A stretch of DNA of 64,000 nt from Triatoma infestans (Eukaryota; Arthropoda; Insecta; Hemiptera; Reduviidae). Where the stretch lies: the NCBI GenBank assembly GCA_011037195.1, contig JAAEAF010000118.1:1-64000 (forward strand). The letters are read 5' to 3'. Position numbers and translations under genes: made by a program. This document shows, piece after piece, positions 23,331 to 33,090 of this stretch. The notes below the pieces were generated by a model that saw nothing but the letters and a program-made list of their open reading frames with translations, ran no database searches and was not told the origin of the DNA. How positions within the stretch are numbered: position 1 is the stretch's first letter; every line of letters starts with the position of its first letter.

Positions 23331-26300
23331 AAATATCTCTGAAATCTGTAAGATATCAATTTGTATGCCACGTAAGTAGTACTAGCACAAGAACTGAATT
23401 ATTCACAAAACAAGAATTAATCTTTAACGAAGCTCTCAAAATAGCTGAAACAAATGAAGTTGCTTCCCGAAGTTTAGTTACGAAGTCCTTTACCAAGTTC
23501 AACCTAAATAGTGAAAATTACTTTTTCAAAAAAAGAAAAAAAAATTAAGGAAATCTGGAGCGAGAGGAAATCCAAATTACCCAAAATTAAGAGTATTCTT
23601 AGTTGGTTTCTGGAGGAGGCTATTCAAAACAGGCTGCTGGTATTCAATGCAATCATAAACAACTCTCCAACAACAGTGTCAAGCAACAATTTGTGTTATT
23701 GAAGTGGTAAATGTAATCATTATGTGAAATTTTGTATACATAGATTTAATAGATGTTAACTGTGCAGTTTGAAAGGACAATTAACTAATGAGCGTACAAA
23801 AAAATGCTTTTAGACAAGTAAATAAAGTTAATTTACTGAATGATTAAATTGTTGATGTACAGATTGCTGATAATGAAGGTAAAGAAATTGATTTTTATTC
23901 TATCCAGGAAATTTACAAACCACCTATTGTTTAGTAATGTATATTGTACTCCAGATTCACTGTGTATACTAATATTACAAATTTAAGAATGTGGATTGAT
24001 ATTGGTTTTTTTGTGAGTGTCGTATCTGAAGAATTAGAGATTATTTCATGTTTGGTCTTTGGTGGATCCAGATTTGTCGCTTGCAACTTATGCAACATAT
24101 GAAAATAATGGGAATGCTGCCACACTTACAATGTAATTACAATAACATTGAAATATCTTATATAACTTAAAAGGTTATGTTTTAAAAGGCCCTAATTTAA
24201 TTGGTAGATGGCATAAATATTTGCAATTATAGTCTCTAAAATTTCCCATTACATGTTTAATAAAAGACACGTTTCAAAGCGGTGAGTTAATAAAAAATAT
24301 GTAAACAAAAATTTGAAACCTTTTTTGCACCTGGTCAGGCAGTTTAGAGGCAGAAGAATTGAATTATTCTTTAAAGAAGACACAACACCAATAAAAATAA
24401 AAACTCATCGTTGAAAAGTAAAGTGAAAAAGAAATTTATAATAAACTAGTTTCCTTTGGGAACCTCGACCCTGTATTACGAATGAGCATCTCATTTAGTA
24501 CCTGTTCTAAAATATATTAATGCATATACATAAAATATATTAATAACACAACCTTTCAGGTTTACAGTTACAACTAAAACATGTCCTTCCTATCTTCTGT
24601 ATGTATGGGAGAAAAATAAGTAATAGACTTCAATTATTAGGGAAGTTGATAATAAAGAAAATGTAGATTTCAAACACATAAATATGTTCACATCTATTAA
24701 AAGAAATATTAATCTCCAAGTGAGTGATAAAGTTGTGGTAAGGGTTTATAAGGAGGTGAGGAGAGAATAAAGTGATGGCGAAAATGATAAAATATTGTCA
24801 CTCGTTACTTTTTTAGCAGAAGTGAAAGAAACGTTCATAATAACAAACAACAAATAACAAACGTTCATACAGAAACGCATATTGACCAGATTATTAAAGT
24901 ATACCGAAAGCTAGCATTAAATTTAGGCAGAATACATTTTGTATTGGAACTGTATAACAATTAAATAAAAAAAACAAAAAAAAAAAACGAAAGCAGATGT
25001 GAATGATTAAAAAAAAACTTTCCAGTATAAGAATGTTTTATTAGTTACTGTTTTGTTCTGTTTTTCTTCTTTTTAAAAAAAAAATTGTTTTAATTCATGT
25101 TTCATTTTTTTTTTGTCACAGCTTGAGATGTTCTTTTAAATTTTGTATGATATTTCAAAAGTTAAATTCTTTACATTTTTAGAGTGTTTCTTTGAAAGTG
25201 TACATGGTCAAAAAAATGCATTGTTTTGCATGTTTTATATTGTTTACTTTGTAATTTAGAAGGAGAAGAATTGCTATAAATTTACATATTTGTGACTATC
25301 GCAATTAAAGTGGATGTGTATAAGGTTTTACTTCTCTTATTCCTAGATAGAGATGCTTCATGTAAACGCTTATTCTTGCGATAGATTTGTATAATAAAAG
25401 TTGATTTATGGTTTAGTTAGTGCGTTTTATTAAAATCAGTCAAATACCCTATCACAAAACTACATATTCCAAAGTAAAGCTTCAAATTGGTTTGATTGAG
25501 TATTTATTTAAAAACTCTTCATAGTTCCTAGTTAACATTAGTTCTGTTTCGTGGAGTTGTACTGAAAATGAAATAAAATTTTTACTTTTTGAAAAATCTT
25601 TAGATATTAATTCCAAGTGACTTTAACGAAAATGATTTATCGCAGAAAAGTCAAATCTGAAAAACTCTTCTATAATAAAACAAAAACAACTTAAGTAAAT
25701 GAAACTAATTTATTTGAATAATGATTAGTCAAATTATTTGAATTATTCATTAAAAAACATACTTCAAATTGAATAGAAATTTGTGCATTGTGTTAAAAAA
25801 AAAAGGAATAAGGGGCAAAGGACCTTAGTTGTTGGACCCCTTAAACAACAAAAAAAAAAAAAACTCGGAAAAAATTTATTACTTTTGTAATTAATTTGTT
25901 GTGGGAAATTGGTAGCGATAGTGGGGACTCAACGGCTACCTTATTCATGAAGTATAGCTGTGGACGGATGTTACTCAATGGAGTTGCTGCACGCTGTGTC
26001 TCATTTAACTCGCCTTATTCACAGTACCGAACCGAACGAAATACACCATTATCAAACGAGTTAAGCAGTTTCATTAAAATGGACCCTGTGATATTTAAAT
26101 TAATTATTTTTTAATAAATGATGCGCAAATATGTTCATTTGAATTAAATGTGGGCATTTAATTAAACAAAATTCTTTGTACTGCATGTTTGTCGAGCAAA
26201 TTACCTTCTCTTCTGAAATGTCAATGAACTGTAACAATTACTAATGTTCTGAGCTGGATGTTATACTGTTCCGCTTTGTTAAATTCATTCCGATAATCCA

Positions 26301-26446
26301 GGAAATTAAGGTTATTAAAAATAAAGTTTATGTTCTAAATTTACCTCCATTAGTCAAATTATTTTGTATAATCCGAATGAAAGTAAAATGTGCGAAAATT
26401 TTTAATCAGTATCAGACCAGTAATTTTTATTCGAACTACATTTTAT
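23331..26446. other. 3.1-kb segment between inverted repeat arms; no gene recognised
   Basis: Very AT-rich, with poly-A runs near 24965-25015 and 25798-25862. It has no coding sequence I can match and no terminal-inverted-repeat transposase. The 25360-25445 block is a repeat of 22240-22330. It may simply be host sequence between two independently inserted, oppositely oriented Penelope-type fragments. Confidence 0.4.
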
Positions 26447-26935
26447 GTGAGAATAAGATCAGGGAAGTGAATTTATTCATGTATTGCTTTATAATTTTAT
26501 AAGTTCATCAACATCTGTGGAGGCCCACGCTTAACTCAATACACTGCAGGCCTTCGGACAGTCTGTTTTCCGACTGTACTGACGTTATACTACACTGTCT
26601 GTTATCAAGGGTGAATAGGATATGGCTGTGGTAGTTCACTGTATAGCGTGCTTTACGGGCGGGTATGAGCGCGAGTTCGGAGTATCGCCCAAAAGAAGGA
26701 AATAAATAAATAAAATAAAATATAAAATCAAAGGCGAGCTATAGGGGCTCTTAGGGTGAGAAAATCTAATGGTTGTGGTGGTGGTTGGTTCCGCAGAGCT
26801 GGAAAGCATCAGAGACATTTTCCGTGGTAGCCTGCTTCATTTTGTGTCATCGACTGGTTTCGGGCGTTCACCCATCTTCAGGATGCGTTTGTCAGACAGT
26901 GTGATAACACAGACTTGCATAGAGCAAATTATGAG
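26447..26935 (-). repeat. Penelope-type terminal repeat, right arm of inverted repeat, with hammerhead motif
   Basis: Reverse-complement copy of 22827-23330. The minus-strand hammerhead motif spans 26885-26848: stem I CAUC (26885-26882) with GAUG (26851-26848), box CUGAAGA (26881-26875), a GGGU-GAAC-GCCC hairpin, GAAAC, and GUC at 26854-26852 as the putative cleavage triplet. Both catalytic boxes and all three short stems are present. It abuts a plus-strand copy head to head at 26936. Confidence 0.72.
26848..26885 (-). ncRNA. Hammerhead ribozyme-like motif, inverted copy
   Basis: Same architecture as 26992-27029 on the opposite strand: CAUC/GAUG stem I, CUGAAGA, extra U, GGGU/GCCC hairpin with GAAC loop, GAAAC and GUC. 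Stem III is ACC-AGU, so only two of its base pairs remain. The compensating G-U pair in stem II keeps the hairpin. Confidence 0.62.
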
Positions 26936-27075
26936 TGTATAAACTGAATTTGCTCTGTGCAAGTCTGTGTTATCACACTGTCTGACAAACGCATCCTGAA
27001 GACGGGCGAACGCCCGAAACCGGTCGATGACCACAAAATAAGCAGGCTACCAGGGAAAATGTCTCTGATGGAGAA
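26936..27075 (+). repeat. Third Penelope-type terminal repeat copy, forming a palindrome with the previous one
   Basis: With 26838-26935 this makes an inverted repeat of about 100 bases per arm with almost no spacer. Arms share TTGCTCTGTGCAAGTCTGTG and CACTGTCTGACAAACGCATC. The copy ends soon after GTCTCTGATG, so it is truncated compared with the longer arms. Confidence 0.7.
26992..27029 (+). ncRNA. Hammerhead ribozyme-like motif (best copy)
   Basis: Stem I is CAUC (26992-26995) with GAUG (27026-27029). Box 1 is CUGAAGA (26996-27002) and one extra base follows (27003). Stem II is GGGC (27004-27007), loop GAAC, GCCC (27012-27015). Box 2 is GAA (27016-27018). Stem III is minimal, ACC/GGU (27019-27024), with virtually no loop. 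C27025 completes a GUC cleavage triplet. Short stem III hammerheads that work as dimers are known from Penelope-like elements. The extra base before stem II is unusual and recurs in every copy here. Structure is inferred by eye, without folding or cleavage data. Confidence 0.7.
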
Positions 27076-27177
27076 AATCTAATGATTGCAGGCTATTCGC
27101 TCCCTTGGGAAGTGTAATAAACAGACATTTCTATGGAAATCTAGAAACTTTCTCAATACATATTAAATAAAATTTGA

Positions 27178-27445
27178 AAAATAAATGTTGAGGTTTGGTA
27201 AAAAAAAAAACTCTTTTCAAATTTTCATCGACGTTTCGGCAAATTTATTGCCTTTTTCAGGTTAAAAATTTTCTTTTGAATTTCTTAAAAACAATAGTTT
27301 AACTTGTGATGTACCATCACCAAGTGTTGATAAACTATAGTTTTTAAGAAATTCAAAAAGGAAAATTTTTACCCTGAAAAAGGCAATAAATTTGCCGAAA
27401 CTCGGTGAAAATTTGAACAAGAATTTTTTTTTTTTGTGACCGAAC
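27178..27445. repeat. Foldback with hammerhead-like hairpins (family D)
   Basis: Inverted arms are at about 27205-27300 and 27330-27425. Both contain a GGCAA-UAAA-UUGCC hairpin between CUGAAAAA and GAAAC. The minus-strand arm continues GAAACGUCGAUG (27237-27226), keeping a GUC triplet, while the plus-strand arm has mutated to GAAACUCGG. Box 1 has A where the hammerhead consensus needs G, so cleavage is unlikely. Inner segments around the loop (AATAGTTTAAC and GATAAACTATAG) also pair. Confidence 0.55.
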
Positions 27446-27599
27446 CACAACATCCATTTTACATAAAATACAGCGGTCATAACGGACACCATTAAATAAC
27501 ATTCAATATAAATAATTTGTTATGGCCAAGATGAATTTCAACTATCACTGTAGGTACTTGGAATATTAAATAAAATTTGTTTTATAATTTTATAAGTTG

Positions 27600-28060
27600 A
27601 TAGTAATAGTCAGCGGGGATTCAATAGATTATTTAAAACTATTTAGGAATACCTCCCAAAATTATTGTGTATTTAAACAGACATCGGAAAAGAAGCAATA
27701 CCATCCAAAGAGCATATGCAAGTACTCATATTGCCCTAATGGCGTAACCAAAGAGGTGTACTTATTGCGGTTTTCAGCAGTTTTAATATGGTCAAAAGCA
27801 ATTTATGCGAAATGCAATTTAGTGAAATTTTTTACCTTAAATTAATCAAGTTGGTCATCAATTAACGGCAAGGGAATATGATCTTTAATATTTATTTTAT
27901 TGAATTGCCTAAAGTCAAGTCGATAGTCTACTAACTGTTTTTTCTTAATAAGAAATGTAAGCGAAGCGTAAAAAGAATTGCTTTCTCGAATAATAAATTT
28001 TTCCATAAATTCTCGACAACTTTCTCTAATTCAACCTTTTTCGAATGAGCTAAGCATCTA
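27600..28060 (-). mobile_element. Ty3/Gypsy reverse transcriptase remnant
   Basis: On the minus strand, 28010-27846 reads FIIRESNSFYASLTFLIKKK, then DYRLDFRQFNKINIKDHIPLP and LIDDQLD, the first RT blocks of Ty3/Gypsy elements. After a break, about 27755-27695 encodes KYTSLVTPLGQYEYLHM, matching the block before the RT active site. The active-site YxDD region and flanking domains are absent. A dead fragment ending next to the Polinton remnant. No LTR seen. Confidence 0.7.
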
Positions 28061-28318
28061 ACGCCGTAATGAAATGGCTCATGATCACTAATTCAGCCTG
28101 AAATTCAATCATAGGTTTATCACAAGTCAAGTAATAATTAATTACTACATGCACTGAATGTTTAATATGCAGGTCTAAATTTTGATTTATATTTATTTTT
28201 GACACATTCATCATATAGTTTTCTAATTATATAATTAATTTGAATCATCAGGTTCATTAACAGAATTTATTTTTGACGAAATATTCAATGCATCATTAAA
28301 AGTGATAGATAAGCTTAT

Positions 28319-28543
28319 AAAGAAGGACACAGTCCAACTGGAGCAATCAAGGAACTGAAAACAAACATGAAATATAGGAAAGTGATTTCAAAACTGTTTC
28401 CATCGAAAAAAGGTGCTGGACATGTCGACCCTAACAAGCTTGTAGACAGATTAAGAGTGTTATTTGGCACAAAGAATGCTGGTGTTGAAATAAAAAGAAT
28501 AGAAGATTCTGCTCAACTGAGAGACGGAGATATAATAGCCTAG
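28319..28543 (+). pseudogene. Polinton small ORF upstream of integrase (fragment)
   Basis: An open frame reads from EGHSPTGAIKELKTNMK to VDRLRVLFGTK and ends at TAG (28541-28543), 29 bases before the integrase start. It has a basic N-terminal half and a leucine/arginine-rich C-terminal half with a 'KLVDRL..L...K.AG' pattern. Similar short ORFs with an 'LVDRLE.L......G' motif lie beside insect Polinton genes in my recollection, but I cannot name a function. The N-terminus is missing. Confidence 0.45.
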
Positions 28544-28571
28544 ACTCACCTGCAATACACCTCATATCATC

Positions 28572-29197
28572 ATGACATCCGTTAAGGAGCAGATCGTGCA
28601 TGAGTTGCATAGACCAGCAAGAAGAATATTCAAGAGAAGATCAGTTTTATTGAAGGGGGTAGACGATTTGTGGCAAATTGATCTCGTAGAGATGCTTCCC
28701 TACGCCAGATTCAACAAAGGCAACAAATATCTCTTGACAGTGATTGATTGTTTTTCCAAATATGCCTGGGCTGTACCCCTTAAGAATAAGTCAGCACTTG
28801 AGGTAAGTAGAGTATTTGAAAAGGTATTGCAGGAAAGAAAGCAAACAATCTACAAACTGATAATGGCAAAGAGTTCTATAACAGAATATTTGCTAAGCTG
28901 ATGAAAGTGAATGGTATAAATCACTATTCAACCTTTAGTAATTTGAAAGCTTCAATGGTTGAGCGATTCAATCGAACTTTGAAATCTGCAATGTGGACAA
29001 AGTTAAGCCTGCAAAGATCCTATGATTGGCTAACCATCATAAACTCTCTGGTAAAGAAATATAACCAAACTAAACTTCGGACGATCAAAATGGCACCGGT
29101 TTCTGTACGAGATAAGGATGTAGAAGAACGGCTGTTGCGTGATGTATATGCGAAGAAAACAATTAATACCATACCTAGCTATTTTCAATTTGGATAG
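28572..29197 (+). pseudogene. Polinton integrase (rve family), one frameshift
   Basis: Reads in 28572-28850, then shifts frame and continues to about 29197. Catalytic D-D-E: first Asp in LWQIDLVEM (28671-28697), second in TDNGKEFYN (28856-28882), Glu in VERFNRTLK (about 28958-28984). VIDCFSKYAWAVPLKNKSA is the typical block between them. It would catalyse strand transfer of the element ends into host DNA. The C-terminal chromodomain-like part seen in many Polinton integrases is missing, and the sequence runs directly into the protease, which indicates an internal deletion near 29150. Confidence 0.85.
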
Positions 29198-29405
29198 TAG
29201 TTGTGGAAGAGGAACTCACTGGGTTTGCTATAAGAAGAGAGGCGATTATGTTCAATTCTTCGATAGCAGTGGAGCCAATCCACCTTCTGAACTAATCCGC
29301 TATCTAAAAGGTTGCCGTATTTCCTCGAGCAGGAAGCAATATCAAAAATTGGGCAGCAACAATTGTGGACAGCTGTGTTTACTTTACTTGCTGGATCTGC
29401 TATAA
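29139..29405 (+). pseudogene. Polinton adenain-like cysteine protease (N-terminally truncated)
   Basis: Key motifs: GTHWVCY (His of the catalytic dyad/triad), VQFFDSSGANPP (acidic position followed by the DS-G turn) and NNCGQLCLLYL (catalytic Cys and the conserved Gln). This matches the PRO gene of Polintons and the adenoviral maturation protease fold, which processes capsid proteins. The first methionine falls inside integrase-derived sequence, so it is not the real start. The natural N-terminus was lost in the deletion that fused it to the integrase. The stop is at 29403-29405. Confidence 0.8.
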
Positions 29406-29587
29406 AAGGAAGGATTATAGCTGAGAGTATTCATTTGGTCGCCAGAGAGCAATGGGTTTGGACTTTAGGAGAGTGAATAAAAGGACAACTGCAGAGAAGA
29501 AAACCATCATTCCAGTGAGAACAGTTGACGAGTGAACACTGTTAACCAACAGCAATATTCGCATTCTTCCACGTGTTATCACCAATA

Positions 29588-30805
29588 TGGAAGTATTAGA
29601 TTTGGAAGAAAGACGTCTGTTCGACAATTCAATTGAATGTATAGAGTTGCATTCACATCATCCTTATGCATCATCAAAACTGTTACCTGGTGCTGAAATA
29701 CCTATTAGTGTACAACATCAAGATCTATATACGCTGCCAAGTCAAAGTTTACTCTATTTGGAAGGCAGGTTCTGGTAAAAGAAGACGGCTCAGCAATACC
29801 AACTTCATCAAAATTAACCAATAATGCATTCGCATTTCTATTTGATGAAATAAGATATGATCTGAGTGGAGTTGAAATAGATCGTGTAAGAAATCCAGGA
29901 ATTGCTTGTACACTTAAAGGCTTGGTTTCACTTAAGGACGGCTGTCAATACATAGAAAACTGGGGCTGGTGTTATCCTCAGAGTGATACGCTGAACATCA
30001 CTTCAAATGAGGGATACTTTAATCTATGCATTCCTCTGGCATCACTACTGGGATTTTGTGAAGACTATCAGAAGATTGTGATCAATGTTAAACAGGAATT
30101 GATACTCGTTAGAAGCAGACAAGATGGAAACCGCTTAAAAAATTTAACCGACAGAGAGCTGAAGATGCGGTGGAAAACTGTAAAATAGGATTGGTGAAAC
30201 TATGCTGGAAGCTGCCCTACGTCACCGTCAACGAACATCAGAGATTAGCTCTTATGTGTCATCTCAAATCTGAAAAGGTATTTTCACTAAGTTTTAGGAG
30301 CTGGGAACTATATGATTACCCACTATTGCCGGCAAATCAAAGACAAATCTGGTCAGTGAAAACATCAACTCAGCTGGAAAAGCCGCGCTACCTCATTTTA
30401 GCTTTTCAAACTGAACGAGCAAATAATGTGGAAAGCAATACTAGCCATTTTGACCATTGTCATGTGTCAAATGTAAAACTTTATCTAAATTGTAAAGCTT
30501 TTCCATACGATGATTTGAACATAGATTTCTCAGCTAATCGTTATGCACTATTATATCATATGTACGCTTCTTTTCAAATGTCATATTATGGGGAACAAAT
30601 GAAACCTCTAACTTCTTGGCGAAATTTTAAAGAGAAAACACCCTTAATTGTAATAGATTGTTCTAAACAGTCTGAATCTATCAAAACGGGTCCAGTTTTG
30701 AATAAAAAAATCCGTTCCCGCGCAACACAATGGCATATTGTCTTATTATACATGACAGGGTGGTAGAATATAATCCTCTAACTGGCATTGTGCGGCGTAT
30801 GGTAT
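29588..30805 (+). pseudogene. Polinton probable major capsid protein (double jelly-roll type), frameshifted
   Basis: Three reading segments: 29588-29770 (starts MEVLDLEERRLFDNS), about 29771-30175 in a second frame (AFAFLFDEIRYDLSG, LGFCEDYQKIVIN), and about 30170-30805 (LILAFQTER, FDHCHVSNVKLYLN, YALLYHMYASFQMSYYG). A further break near 30720 precedes the conserved EYNPLTGIVRRMV ending. This protein is conserved across insect Polintons next to the protease. I take it to be the capsid protein from its position, size (about 400 codons) and beta-rich pattern. Alternative: another conserved Polinton virion protein. Confidence 0.6.
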
Positions 30806-31104
30806 ATAAAGATGTGAATTGTTGGCTCAGTGTTCAGTAAGGCTCAGACTGGCGTACTGGTTGCTGACTTCCAGTGCTTTATGGATAGTGTATATTGTTA
30901 AAGAGCTTTCACTTTTTGATTATAACTATCAAACTGTTCGGCATTGGATATTCAAACCGCCAATACAACATAAAAAAACAGATAAAAGTAGAAGAACTAA
31001 TTATAGGTTATAAAATTATTATCATAAAATTAGATGGAATGATGGGGAAGTTGAATATGAAGGATTAGAGAAATTTCCAATGTATTGATTGTAACTATAA
31101 ATTT

Positions 31105-31347
31105 GTGTTTGTTAAGGGTTATGATAAGAAAAGATTTCTCTTGCAAAATTTTTACAATTGTTGTGAAATCAACTTGAAAGAGTATGGTTGTCCGAAAATT
31201 GATTCACTTCAAGCAGTAGAAAAAGGCAACCACTGTATTAAACATAACACATGTAGAGAGATATTTACGCAGTATCGAATTCAAGCCATTAACGATTGGC
31301 TAAATAGTAAGTTTGGTTGGAATGATACAGAAATATTTTTGCCTTGA
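31105..31347 (+). pseudogene. Polinton small conserved ORF (C-terminal part)
   Basis: It begins at MFVKGYDKKRFLLQN and includes INLKEYGCPKIDSL, then NHCIKHN and a C-terminal WLNSKFGWN. Spaced Cys and His residues (CPK, CIKH, CREIF) suggest a small metal-binding or disulfide protein. ORFs with a 'CPSL..L.......C..H' pattern are common at the end of Polinton gene strings, but the function is unknown. Upstream reading (about 31030-31100) carries NDGEVEYEGLEKFP in another frame, so the 5' part is broken. Confidence 0.45.
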
Positions 31348-32395
31348 TGGGTGTGTGTGAATGTGGTCATTAGCGATGCATTAAATTGCACGCAAACCTT
31401 GAATGTTGGTCACTGGCGTGGTAGAAATATCCGTAAACCTGACTGCTGGTCACTGGCGAGGTTCTAAAAACCCGTAAACCTTGAATGAATTATACATTGT
31501 TTGAATGTGTATCAAGGCAAAACCTAGAAAAATTAAATCCGATTGTGAACATTTCTCTGCCTACTTGTTTTTTCCTAAATTGTATTTTGTATTAAGAAGA
31601 AGTTAATTTTATTTTAAAGTTGAAGTTTATTTCTGTAAATATTTGGCATTAGGTTTCAATAAATGAGTAAAAGATATTTTATTTAGTTTTTATTAACTTC
31701 CTTATATTTTATTTTAATAAAAAAACTTTCTCGATTTCCCCCACCTTGACGTGGTGAGAAAGCTTAAAGCGAATGCTGAACAAAGAGGGGTAAAAAAATT
31801 AATAAAGAAATACAAACCATGAAAAATAAATGTAGGCTGATGCATGTTGAGACATGCATGATGACTCATTGTATATACAAACCTTTTTCATAATAGGATC
31901 AAGTATTAAGAAACATGCTAAGAAGACCTGTGGTAACATGTCCGGACAGGCAAGAAAGGTAATGAGTAGAGTTTTATTTTTACATAATAGGACTAAGTAT
32001 TAGTAAACCATTTCCTGGATGACTCATTGTAGTTTCTTTGCATTTTTTTTAATAAGTAACTATCATGTTCGGACAGGCAAGATATATGTTGTTTTGATTA
32101 CAAAGTTCAATAAACAAAATAATACAAAGCGATTAAGGTAAGAATACATATATATATATTTTTTTTTTATTAGTACAAAGTTTAATTTCAAAAGGTGATG
32201 CAATAACTAACCTGTTATGGTAGAATTAATAGATAGTGTTGTTTTTTATTAATAAAATATATTCATAAAATATATTCATTTTTTTCTACAACTTCAGCTC
32301 TCCAAATAATTAATAAAAATACATCTTGGTTTTCTCAGTGGAATTCCTTAGCTAGAAATTATAATTGTGCATTTGAATTTTCACTTGAAAATAAG
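31348..32395. other. No gene recognised
   Basis: AT-rich. The phrase 'CTGGTCACTGGCG(T/A)GG' with CGTAAACCT occurs twice in 31400-31480, a short tandem duplication. A TA/AT microsatellite and T run lie at 32147-32169. No coding sequence seen. Confidence 0.4.
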
Positions 32396-33090
32396 GAACT
32401 TTGGCAAGGTCAGATGAAAAGTCTCTCTCCATTATAAATTCTAGGCATATGGAGGAGTCTGAGAGTCACGCCCAATCTTCAACACGGTTTTTGTTGTACA
32501 AAGATTTGGATCACACTCTTCAGTTTTTCAGGTTTTCAGCTTCAAATCATTTTGGTCTCTCTTTAATTCAACTTCGTTGGTTAATTAAACTAAGGTGTGA
32601 GCTGCTCTATTTAAATTACTGTCCTTTCCTAGAAAGAGATGTGGATCTATGTCCTCTGTGTAACTCTCTGTCCAAAGAAGAGTCTTTCACTTCATTGCGG
32701 AATGTACTATTCTTCTAGAACTTAGATTACTTTATTTTGGCTGTAAGAAGTTATCCAGATTTCATTTAATATCCCTCCTAAATTCATCTTCTTGCCAATC
32801 ACTTCTTAATTATGCACGACACGCCTGGCAGTATCGTTACCAACTTGTTCAGTATTTCAATTTCTAATTTTTTCAATTTTCTTATAATTAGCTATTTTAT
32901 CTATTTATTTTTCTACTTTTTTTTCATTTTTTTCCCTTTTTTTTACTGTTCAGACTTCACAGTAATTGATTAAAACATCAACCTCCGGCAGACGGATAAC
33001 TTATCCATGCCGTATACTTGTTTTCTTTCTTTCTTTTGTATATAAGACTAATTGTATATAAAGTATATTATTATTATTATTATATTCATA
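32396..33090 (+). mobile_element. LINE 3' end (C-terminal ORF fragment, 3' UTR, ATT tail)
   Basis: A broken plus-strand frame has FRFSASNHFGLSLIQLRWL, then DLCPLCNSLSKEES and, shifted, LLNYARHAWQYRYQL near 32790-32850. The CPLC..E....H/C pattern is the usual C-terminal zinc-binding end of LINE ORF2. A long pyrimidine-rich 3' UTR follows, ending in an ATT repeat at about 33066-33085, which looks like the element's tail. Clade not determined. Confidence 0.55.

Larger units (their letters stand above)
28319..31347 (+). mobile_element. Polinton/Maverick remnant (integrase, protease, capsid, late ORF)
   Basis: Gene order on the plus strand is a small ORF, a retroviral-type integrase, an adenain-like cysteine protease, a probable major capsid protein and a small cysteine-rich ORF. 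This combination is diagnostic of Polintons. The family B DNA polymerase, packaging ATPase and terminal inverted repeats are not seen, so a large part was deleted. Every ORF has at least one frame break except the small ones. About 12 kb would be expected for a full element; 3 kb remains. No target-site duplication identified. Confidence 0.85.

Noticed and set aside
23511..23702. Lysine-rich ORF as a small host gene
   Set aside because: AT-rich composition explains the residue bias; no homology, splice context or promoter seen.
22956..26818. Conserved 60-codon ORF present in two inverted copies (22956-23138 and 26818-26636)
   Set aside because: Its conservation is explained by the nucleotide-level inverted repeat, it has no homology I recognise, and the third copy at 26936 lacks it.
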